From assembly GCA_030150305.1 (NCBI GenBank), contig JASLGD010000102.1, positions 1 through 5,465 on the forward strand: 5,465 nt of DNA, given 5' to 3'. Within the stretch, counting starts at the first letter, position 1. Every line of letters starts with the position of its first letter. This document shows positions 1 to 5,465 of the stretch, piece by piece. Source of the DNA: Caldimonas sp. Lineage in GTDB: Bacteria > Pseudomonadota > Gammaproteobacteria > Burkholderiales > Burkholderiaceae_C. A program made the position numbers and the translations under genes. The notes below the pieces were generated by a model, which saw nothing but the letters and a program-made list of their open reading frames with translations, ran no database searches and was not told the DNA's origin.

Positions 1-1
1 C

Positions 2-274
2 GAGTCAACGAGACGTATCAGACGAACCGAGAAGGACGCTGGTCTGCCAAGAGTTCCCGTCATCGCCCTCACCGCAAACGTGCTCTCAGGCGACCGCGAG
101 AAGTGCCTGGCGTCCGGCATGGACGACTATCTTGGCAAGCCCTACACGGCGAACGAGCTTTACGCCAAGCTGCTGGCTTGGTTGCCGTCGACCAAGACGG
201 CCGTAGATGCGAGCGGCAAGGACAGCGAGAGCTGCGCCATGAGCGGCAACAAGGCACGCACGACGGCCGACTGA
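2..274 (+). CDS. C-terminal fragment of a response-regulator receiver domain, probably the end of a hybrid sensor histidine kinase (5' partial)
   Basis: The reading frame is open from base 2 and ends at TGA 272-274, giving 90 visible residues; the start lies outside the window. The fragment matches the last half of a CheY-like receiver. It has a TRRIRRTE stretch (residues 3-10), the PVIALTA strand with the conserved hydroxyl residue (Thr24), then GMDDYLGKPY with the conserved switch lysine at Lys46, and a final amphipathic helix ending in LLAWLP. The phospho-acceptor aspartate would lie upstream and is not visible. The ALTAN, GMDDYL and KP wording is typical of receivers attached to hybrid histidine kinases rather than of OmpR or NarL regulators, and no DNA-binding domain follows. 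The last 30 or so residues are a polar tail rich in Ser, Ala and Lys with no recognised Hpt domain. It converges on rep. Its GC content (about 62%) is lower than that of the other genes. A stand-alone receiver is an alternative. Confidence 0.85.
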   Translation, partial: ESTRRIRRTEKDAGLPRVPVIALTANVLSGDREKCLASGMDDYLGKPYTANELYAKLLAWLPSTKTAVDASGKDSESCAMSGNKARTTAD

Positions 275-302
275 GCGATTGGCGAGACTCTCGCTGGAAG
301 AG

Positions 303-2384
303 CTATCTGCCCGGCGAGCACGAGTTCAACCGGAGCCGCCGAGCCGCGGCTTCCCTGAGCGCCATCAACTTCGCCCGCGGATCCGCGACTGCCTGGGTCT
401 CGTGCAGCTTCATCTCCGCGATGAAGCGGCTCGGCAGCGCCGGCTGCGATTGCCGACCGCGCTTGCGACGCCTTAGCGTGCTGACGGCGAGCGTCGCGCG
501 CGCGCGGGTGATGCCGACGTACATCAGGCGCCGTTCTTCCTCGAGGCGCGCCGGGGTCATCTGCGCGAGCTCCTCCTCCGCCGCGAAGGGCAGCAGGCCT
601 TCGTTGACGCTCGCGAGGATCACGTGCGGCCACTCGAGCCCCTTGGCAGCGTGCAGCGTCGAGAGGCTGACGACGTTCTGCTCGTCGCCGCGCTCGGCGA
701 GGCTGACGATGACCGAGATCGTCTGCGCGACCGCGAGCACGTTCGTCGCTTCCTGCTCGTCGCCCGTCGCGGCGCTGCCGGTGCCGCCGCAGCGGCGCGC
801 GATCCAGTCGACGAAGTCGAGCACGTTGCTCCAGCGCGCGTCGGCGAGCGCCGGCGAGTCCTCGCCGTCGCGCAGGTGCGCCTCGTAGCCGATCTCGTCG
901 AGCCAGCCGAGCAGCATCGCCTTCGCATCGACGGCGCCGCGCGCGTCGCGCGCGCGCTCCTGCAGCGCATGGACCGTGCGGCCGAACTCGTGCAGGCCCG
1001 CGACTGCGCGGGGCGGCAGCGCGTCGGCGAGCGAGTCGGCGAAGAGCGCCGCGAACACGCTCGACTTCCACCGCTGCGCAAACGTGCCGAGCGCGGCGAG
1101 CGTCTGGTGGCCGATGCCGCGCTTCGGGCTCGTCGCCGCGCGCAGGAACGCCGGGTCGTCGTCCTCGTTGACGAGCAGGCGCAGCCACGCGCACAGGTCG
1201 CGGATCTCGGCGCGCTCGAAGAAGCTCTGCCCGCCCGAGACCTTGTACGGGATGCCCGCCTTCTGCAGCGCCTGCTCGAACGCGCGCGCCTGGTGGTTGG
1301 CGCGGTAGAGGATCGCGATGTCGGCGAACCCGGCACCGCCGGCGCGCAGCGACTCGATGCGCGCGACGGCGCGCTCGGCCTCGTGGACCTCGTCGTCGCA
1401 CTCGACGAGCGCGACCGGCTCGCCCTTGCCGAGGTCGCTCCAGAGCTTCTTCTCGAACAGCTTCGGGTTGTGGCCGATCACCGCGTTGGCGGCGGCGAGG
1501 ATGCTGCCAGTGGAGCGATAGTTCTGCTCGAGCGGGATCACGGTCAGCTTCGGATAGTCGGCGGGCAGCCGGCGCAGGTTCTCGATCGTCGCGCCGCGCC
1601 AGCCGTAGATGCTCTGGTCGTCGTCGCCGACCGCGGTGAACGCACCGCGTTCGCCGGCGAGCAGCTTCATCAGCTCGTACTGCACGCCGTTGGTGTCCTG
1701 GTACTCGTCGACGAGGAGATAGCGCAGCCGCTCGCGCCACGCGTCGCGCACGTCGTCGTGCTGCGAGAGCAGCCGCATCGGCAGGACGACCAGGTCGTCG
1801 AAGTCGGCGGCGCGGTACGCCTGCAGCCGCTCCTCGTAGCGGCGCATGACGCGCACGGCGACGAGCGCGTCGTCTGCGCTGCGACCGTCGTGGCTGCCGG
1901 CGAGCACCTCGGCTTCGGCGTCGGCGCTGGCGAGGCCGCGGTTCTTCCACGCGCTGATCGCCCATTGCCAGCGCCGCGCGACCGCGTTGTCGGTGGTGCC
2001 GCCGGCGTCCTTGAGGACGCCGAGGACATCGTCGCTGTCGAAGATGCTGAAGTTCGCGGGCAACCCGAACCGGCCGCCGTCTTCGCGCAGGATGCGCACG
2101 CCGAGCGCGTGGAACGTGCTGATCGCGAGCTTGCTTGCGGCGCGGCCGCCGACCAGCGAGCGCGCGCGCTCGCGCATCTCGGCGGCTGCCTTGTTCGTGA
2201 ACGTGATGGCGGCGATCTGCGCTGGCGCGTGGCCGGCCTCGAGCAGGCGCGCGATCTTGTGGACGATGACGCGCGTCTTCCCCGAGCCCGCGCCGGCGAG
2301 CACGAGGCACGGGCCGCCGAGGTGATGGACGGCCGCGAGCTGCGCTGGATTCAGGGTCGCCGGCGGCGACCGGTCGCTGCTCAG
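303..2384 (-). CDS. rep: ATP-dependent DNA helicase Rep (superfamily 1A, UvrD/Rep/PcrA family)
   Basis: Rep is a 3'-5' ssDNA translocase and helicase that assists replication forks and clears bound proteins ahead of them. From a CTG at 2384 the product is 693 residues (E. coli Rep is 673). All SF1A motifs are present in order: Q-motif LNPAQ (about 11-15), Walker A GAGSGKT (31-37), motif Ia TFTNKAAAEM, motif II DEYQD (226-230), motif III GDDDQSIYGWRGA (253-265), motif IV QNYRS (287-291), motif V TLHAAKGLEW (576-585) and motif VI YVGITRAR (622-629). The 2B-region wording ILYRANHQAR, IPYKVSGG, SFFERAEIRDL and the C-terminal DPRAKL favour Rep over UvrD. The start is uncertain. The frame is open from the TGA at 2465-2463, but the first ATG, GTG or TTG is the GTG at 2303, which would delete the Q-motif. 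CTG 2384 has a GAGAGA upstream; CTG 2354 fits the usual Rep N-terminus better (683 residues). The stop is TAG 305-303. It lies about 10 bp downstream of sppA and is probably cotranscribed with it. A 3' tail of about 14 residues after DPRAKLMALREAA carries no known motif. Confidence 0.95.
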   Translation of the reverse strand: MSSDRSPPATLNPAQLAAVHHLGGPCLVLAGAGSGKTRVIVHKIARLLEAGHAPAQIAAITFTNKAAAEMRERARSLVGGRAASKLAISTFHALGVRILREDGGRFGLPANFSIFDSDDVLGVLKDAGGTTDNAVARRWQWAISAWKNRGLASADAEAEVLAGSHDGRSADDALVAVRVMRRYEERLQAYRAADFDDLVVLPMRLLSQHDDVRDAWRERLRYLLVDEYQDTNGVQYELMKLLAGERGAFTAVGDDDQSIYGWRGATIENLRRLPADYPKLTVIPLEQNYRSTGSILAAANAVIGHNPKLFEKKLWSDLGKGEPVALVECDDEVHEAERAVARIESLRAGGAGFADIAILYRANHQARAFEQALQKAGIPYKVSGGQSFFERAEIRDLCAWLRLLVNEDDDPAFLRAATSPKRGIGHQTLAALGTFAQRWKSSVFAALFADSLADALPPRAVAGLHEFGRTVHALQERARDARGAVDAKAMLLGWLDEIGYEAHLRDGEDSPALADARWSNVLDFVDWIARRCGGTGSAATGDEQEATNVLAVAQTISVIVSLAERGDEQNVVSLSTLHAAKGLEWPHVILASVNEGLLPFAAEEELAQMTPARLEEERRLMYVGITRARATLAVSTLRRRKRGRQSQPALPSRFIAEMKLHETQAVADPRAKLMALREAAARRLRLNSCSPGR

Positions 2385-2397
2385 GAGCCGTCTCTCA
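2385..2397 (-). promoter_or_regulatory. possible ribosome binding site for rep, overlapping the sppA stop codon
   Basis: Reading the minus strand, the sppA TGA (2397-2395) overlaps a purine run GAGAGA (2396-2391), followed by six bases and then CTG at 2384. The spacing suits a weak Shine-Dalgarno element and would allow reinitiation by ribosomes finishing sppA. No comparable purine run precedes the alternative CTG at 2354. The match to the consensus is poor, so this is a suggestion rather than a firm site. Confidence 0.3.
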
Positions 2398-4257
2398 GTT
2401 CGGTTCGCCGCAGAGGCAGTGGACGACGGCCGCGAACGGCTTCCTGCGCTCGACGAGGTCGCTCACCCAGCCGAGGTCGCGCGCCGCGCTGCGCAGCGCC
2501 GCCGGCGCGACGCCGAGCGCCGAGCCGACGCGCGCGTCGATCTCGGCGCCGACCGCGCCGGCGATCCGCGTGTTGACCATCGCGAGCAGCTGCGCGAAGC
2601 GCCCCGGGTCGCGCTCGATGTAGACGACGCGCGGCTTGTCGCCGAGATTGGCGCGTTTCGCCGCCGAGCGGATCGCGTCGCCGAACATGCCGATCGTGTC
2701 GACCAGGCCGCGCTCCTTCGCCTGCGTGCCGGTCCAGACGCGGCCCTGCGCGACGGCGTCGATCTTGTCCGGCGTCGTCTTGCGCGCTGCCGCGACCTTG
2801 GTCGTGAAGTCGACGTACGTGTGGTCGACGTGCTGCTGAACGAGCTCGGCGAGGCGCGGGTCGAGCGGCAGGCGTGGATCGTCGGCGTTCCTCAGCCACG
2901 TCGTGCCGACGCCGCCCGGGTGGATGCCGAGCTTGGCGAGCGTCTTGTCGGCGCTCGGCAGCAGCGCGAAGACGCCGATCGAGCCGGTGATCGTCGCCGC
3001 GTCGGCGAAGATCTCGTCGGACGCGGTCGAGATCCAGTAGCCGCCCGACGCCGCGACGTTGCCCATCGAGACGACGACGGGCTTGCCGGCAGCGCGCGTC
3101 ACCTCGAGCTCGCGGCGGACGAGCTCGGAGCCGAACACGCTGCCGCCGGGCGAGTCGACGCGCAGGACGATCGCCTTGATGTCCTTGTTGTCGCGCGCCT
3201 TGCGGATCAGGTTCGCGGTCGAGAGGCCGCCGACCGTTCCCGCCGGCGCCTCGCCATCGACGATCTCGCCCTCGGCGACGACGACGCCGACGGCGTCGCC
3301 GGTCAGCTTCGCCTTGACGTGCGCGAGGTAGTCGTCGAACGCGACCTGGCGAAACGTGTTCTCGTCTTCGTCCTTGGCGCCGCGCTCGATCATCAACGCG
3401 CGCAGCTCGTCGCGCGTCTTCAGGCCGTCGACGAGCTTCTCGGCGAGCGCCATCTTCGCGGCGTCGCCGCCGGCGGCGGCGAGGCGCTGCGGCGCTTCGT
3501 CGATGCCGCGCTGGATCGCGCCCGGAGCGAGTTTCCTCGCCTTCTCGACCGCCTCGGTGTAGGTCTGCCAGAGGCCGCCGTAGAGCAGCTTGTCGGCCTC
3601 GAGCGCCGCCTGCGACGGCTCGTTGGCGATGAACGGCTCGACCGCGCTCTTGAAGGTGCCGACGCGCATCACGTTGACGGTGATGCCGAGCTTGTCGAGC
3701 GCGTCCTTGTAGTAGTTGTGCAGGCTGCCGAAGCCGGCGATGTAGACCATGCCGAGCGGGTGCAGGTAGACCTCGTCGGCGTGCGCCGCGATGTAGTACT
3801 GGCGCTGGTCGTACTCGGACCCCCAGGCGACGACCTTCTTGCCGCTCGCCTTGAAGCGGTCGATCGCGCCGGCGATCTCGCGCAGCATCGAGAAGCCGGT
3901 CGGCCGCATCTCGTCGAGGACGACGACGAGGCTCGTGATCTTCGGGTCGTCGGCCGCCGCGTCGAGGACGGCGAGGATGTCGCGCAGCTGCACCTTCTGC
4001 AGCGCCTCGCCGCGCACCTGGTCGAGCGCGGTCGAGCGCAGCGTTCCCGTCCGCTGCTCGCCGATCGTGCCGTCGATGCGCAGCACGAGCGCGGTCTTGT
4101 CGGCGATCGGCGCCGGCCCGGTCTTGACGAGCGCGACGACGACGATCGCCAGGATCAGCAGGAAGAGCACGTTGAGGACGACGCGCCGGCTGGCGTCGAC
4201 GACGCGCCAGACGCCGCGGAAGAACCGGCGTGCCGGGCCGGGGGAGGACGCTGACAT
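2395..4257 (-). CDS. sppA: Signal peptide peptidase SppA, 67-kDa type (family S49 serine protease)
   Basis: SppA is a membrane-anchored protease that digests signal peptides and other membrane-associated peptides from the periplasmic face of the inner membrane, using a Ser-Lys dyad. The product is 620 residues, close to E. coli SppA (618). One transmembrane anchor is visible at about residues 27-45 after a short Arg-rich cytoplasmic N-terminus. Two tandem S49 domains follow. The N-terminal one carries the general-base lysine in RVGTFKSAVEPF (Lys203, equivalent to E. coli Lys209). The C-terminal one carries the nucleophile in MGNVAASGGYW (Ser404, equivalent to Ser409), preceded by RVDSPGGSV (366-374) and followed by TGSIGVF (424-430). 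Both catalytic residues are intact. The ATG at 4257 was chosen because it gives the family length; the frame stays open upstream to about 4431, but that would add a basic, Cys-containing stretch lying in the divergent promoter region and the permease gene. No good Shine-Dalgarno is seen. The protein ends in HCLCGEPN. It is the first gene of a probable sppA-rep operon, divergent from the AEC gene. Confidence 0.95.
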   Translation of the reverse strand: MSASSPGPARRFFRGVWRVVDASRRVVLNVLFLLILAIVVVALVKTGPAPIADKTALVLRIDGTIGEQRTGTLRSTALDQVRGEALQKVQLRDILAVLDAAADDPKITSLVVVLDEMRPTGFSMLREIAGAIDRFKASGKKVVAWGSEYDQRQYYIAAHADEVYLHPLGMVYIAGFGSLHNYYKDALDKLGITVNVMRVGTFKSAVEPFIANEPSQAALEADKLLYGGLWQTYTEAVEKARKLAPGAIQRGIDEAPQRLAAAGGDAAKMALAEKLVDGLKTRDELRALMIERGAKDEDENTFRQVAFDDYLAHVKAKLTGDAVGVVVAEGEIVDGEAPAGTVGGLSTANLIRKARDNKDIKAIVLRVDSPGGSVFGSELVRRELEVTRAAGKPVVVSMGNVAASGGYWISTASDEIFADAATITGSIGVFALLPSADKTLAKLGIHPGGVGTTWLRNADDPRLPLDPRLAELVQQHVDHTYVDFTTKVAAARKTTPDKIDAVAQGRVWTGTQAKERGLVDTIGMFGDAIRSAAKRANLGDKPRVVYIERDPGRFAQLLAMVNTRIAGAVGAEIDARVGSALGVAPAALRSAARDLGWVSDLVERRKPFAAVVHCLCGEPN

Positions 4258-4360
4258 GGGAGGGACGAGCGGAAGCGAAGCGCGAAGCTTACGCGAGACG
4301 GTGCCGGAGCTCGCCGCAATGCCGCATGACCCGGCTCGGCTCTTGCAATACTGCGCGCCC
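4258..4360. promoter_or_regulatory. divergent intergenic region between sppA and the AEC permease gene
   Basis: These 103 bp separate two divergently oriented starts, so promoters for both the minus-strand sppA-rep pair and the plus-strand permease should lie here or just inside the neighbouring genes. Base composition is slightly less GC-rich near TTGCAATACT (4343-4352), the most AT-rich patch, but I cannot identify a convincing -35/-10 pair on either strand. No strong operator-like inverted repeat was found. The region call rests on gene orientation. Confidence 0.45.
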
Positions 4361-5362
4361 ATGCAGGCGATCCTGGCGGTGACCGTTCCGTTCTTCGCTC
4401 TCGTCCTGCTCGGCTGGGTCGCGGCGCGCATGCACTGGCTGCCGGCGAGCGCGATCCCGGGGCTGAACGCGTACGTGCTCTTCTTCGCGCTGCCGTGCCT
4501 GCTCTTTCGCTTCGGCTCGAGCCTGCCCCTCGAGCGCCTCGCCGACCCGGTCCAGCTCGCGGTCTACTTCCTCGCCGCGGTCGCGGTCGTCGCGCTCACG
4601 ATCGCGGTCACGCTCGCGCGGCCGGGGCGCAGCGGCGTCGACCTGCGCGACGCCGCGCTCGGCGCGCTCGTCGCGGCGTTCCCGAACGCCGGCTTCATGG
4701 GCGTGCCGCTCCTGGTCGCGCTCCTCGGCGATGCCGCCGCCGGCCCGGTGATCGGCGCGATCGTCGTCGACCTCGTCTTCACCAGCACCGTCTGCCTCGC
4801 GCTCGCGCAGGCGCACACGCATCGCGGCGGCGGCGGCGAGCAGCGCTCGCTGGCGCATGCGGTGGCGCTCTCGCTGCGCGGCGCGCTCACCAATCCGCTG
4901 CCGTGGGCGATCGTGGTCGGCGCCACGTTCGCCGCGACGAAGCTCGAGCTCGTCGGGCCGATCGCGCAGATCGTCCGCATGCTCGGCGATTCGGCGACGC
5001 CGGTCGCGCTCTTCACCATCGGCGCCGTGCTCTGGCGCGCCGGCGAGCACGTCCACACACGCACGCCGCTCGGCCGCACGCTGCCCGTCGCGCTGATCAA
5101 GCTCGTCGTCCATCCGGCGCTCGTCTTCGGCCTCGGCAGCACCGCGCGCGCGTTCGGCGCGCCCCTCTCGCCGTTCACCGTCACCGCGCTGACGCTCACT
5201 GCGGCGCTGCCGAGCGCGAGCAACGTCTCGGTGCTCGCCGAGCGCTACGGCGCCGACAACGGCCGGATCGCGCGGATCATCCTCGTCTCGACCGTGCTCG
5301 CGTTCGTGACGTTCTCGGTGGTCGCTTGGCTGTTCGACGTCGGGGGCGGGTCGCATCGTTGA
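4361..5362 (+). CDS. AEC (auxin efflux carrier) family transporter, inner-membrane permease
   Basis: This is a very hydrophobic 333-residue protein with about ten predicted membrane segments, near residues 3-21, 33-50, 65-86, 98-120, 127-148, 180-196, 212-226, 241-260, 271-290 and 304-325. A short polar Gly/His-rich loop (150-165) divides it into two five-helix halves, the usual AEC layout. Family-typical stretches are the N-terminal VPFFALVLLGWVA, GLNAYVLFFALPCLLF (34-49), FPNAGFMGVPLL (107-118), LTNPLPWAI (176-184) and LPSASNVSVLAERYG (283-297). Bacterial AEC members include malonate and malate permeases, but many have no known substrate, and nothing here fixes it. The start at ATG 4361 places the first helix directly at the N-terminus. 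An in-frame ATG at 4319 would add 14 residues (MPHDPARLLQYCAP) and cannot be excluded. Neither start has a clear Shine-Dalgarno. It ends at TGA 5360-5362 and is transcribed away from sppA. Confidence 0.92.
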   Translation: MQAILAVTVPFFALVLLGWVAARMHWLPASAIPGLNAYVLFFALPCLLFRFGSSLPLERLADPVQLAVYFLAAVAVVALTIAVTLARPGRSGVDLRDAALGALVAAFPNAGFMGVPLLVALLGDAAAGPVIGAIVVDLVFTSTVCLALAQAHTHRGGGGEQRSLAHAVALSLRGALTNPLPWAIVVGATFAATKLELVGPIAQIVRMLGDSATPVALFTIGAVLWRAGEHVHTRTPLGRTLPVALIKLVVHPALVFGLGSTARAFGAPLSPFTVTALTLTAALPSASNVSVLAERYGADNGRIARIILVSTVLAFVTFSVVAWLFDVGGGSHR

Positions 5363-5465
5363 CTGGGCCTGTGCACACTGCGGACGCGGGGGGCGGGTGG
5401 CCGATTTCCTCCATGTCCCCCGGCCCTGGCCTGAACGGCCGGGCCTCCTCCTTTACTTCCGGAAA
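5363..5465. other. noncoding 3' flank of the window
   Basis: This 103-bp stretch follows the permease stop and runs to the window edge. It begins G-rich (5384-5400) and then holds the bulged hairpin described separately. The last bases include the palindrome TTCCGGAA (5457-5464). I see no supported gene start; an ATG at 5413 opens a short frame to the edge but lacks a ribosome binding site and would run through the hairpin. Confidence 0.4.
5422..5445 (+). terminator. possible terminator hairpin downstream of the AEC gene
   Basis: GGCCC (5422-5426), a bulged T (5427) and GGCC (5428-5431) can pair with GGCC (5437-5440) and GGGCC (5441-5445) around the loop TGAAC (5432-5436). That makes nine G-C pairs with one bulge. 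The stem is followed by TCCTCCTTTACTTCC, which is pyrimidine-rich but not a clean T-tract. It lies 60 bp beyond the permease stop. It may be an intrinsic terminator or simply a stable GC-rich structure. Confidence 0.45.

Noticed and set aside
160..2310. Minus-strand open frame of 716 codons overlapping rep in another frame
   Set aside because: The translation is mostly Arg/Ala repeats and is a frame-shifted shadow of rep. No evidence of programmed frameshifting was seen, since rep itself is continuous.
624..2576. Long plus-strand open frame opposite rep (650 codons)
   Set aside because: The product is Arg/Ala/Val-rich without domains, and it lies opposite a helicase with every SF1A motif intact. 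It is explained by scarcity of stop codons at high GC.
2419..4254. Long plus-strand open frame almost coextensive with sppA (611 codons)
   Set aside because: It is the antisense shadow of sppA in GC-rich DNA. Its product is low-complexity Arg, Ala, Asp and Val sequence with no motif, while the opposite strand encodes an intact S49 protease with both catalytic residues.
3839..4360. In-frame upstream extension of the permease frame across the sppA start
   Set aside because: The extension is antisense to sppA, is Ser/Arg/Thr-rich and hydrophilic, and is not found in AEC proteins. The open frame reflects composition.
5371..5376. GTGCAC palindrome after the permease stop, and TTCCGGAA near the window edge, as possible operator sites
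   Set aside because: Six- to eight-base palindromes are expected by chance at this composition, and neither lies in front of a supported gene.
5413..5465. ATG at 5413 opening a frame to the right edge
   Set aside because: It has no ribosome binding site (the preceding bases are pyrimidine-rich) and it runs through the GC-rich hairpin. Too little is visible to call a gene.

Overview
The window is GC-rich chromosomal DNA (about 62% GC at the left edge, rising above 70% in the centre and right). It carries three complete genes and the 3' end of a fourth. The gene types are a Rep-type superfamily 1 helicase, a 67-kDa-type SppA peptidase and an AEC transporter that starts in a proteobacterial style. 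Together with the base composition they suggest a betaproteobacterium, perhaps Burkholderiales. That is an inference from gene families only; no rRNA or lineage marker is present.

Layout, left to right. Bases 2-274 (+) are the C-terminal part of a two-component receiver domain, most likely the end of a hybrid sensor histidine kinase. After a 28-bp gap, the convergent gene rep runs on the minus strand from about 2384 (or 2354) to 303. Immediately upstream of it, also on the minus strand, is sppA (4257-2395). Only about 10 bp separate the sppA stop codon from the first plausible rep start, so the two genes look like an sppA-rep operon. A 103-bp intergenic region (4258-4360) separates sppA from a divergent plus-strand AEC-family permease gene (4361-5362). 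A bulged GC-rich hairpin at 5422-5445 may terminate that gene. The window ends in noncoding sequence.

The genes do not form an obvious single pathway. SppA degrades membrane-associated peptides such as cleaved signal peptides. Rep is an accessory replicative 3'-5' DNA helicase. The AEC protein is probably a small-organic-acid or other metabolite permease. The receiver fragment belongs to a separate signalling gene of different composition. I found no CRISPR array, mobile element, tRNA, rRNA or clear novel system. The most notable point is that rep has no ATG, GTG or TTG codon upstream of its Walker A region within its open frame, which implies initiation at CTG or an altered 5' end.
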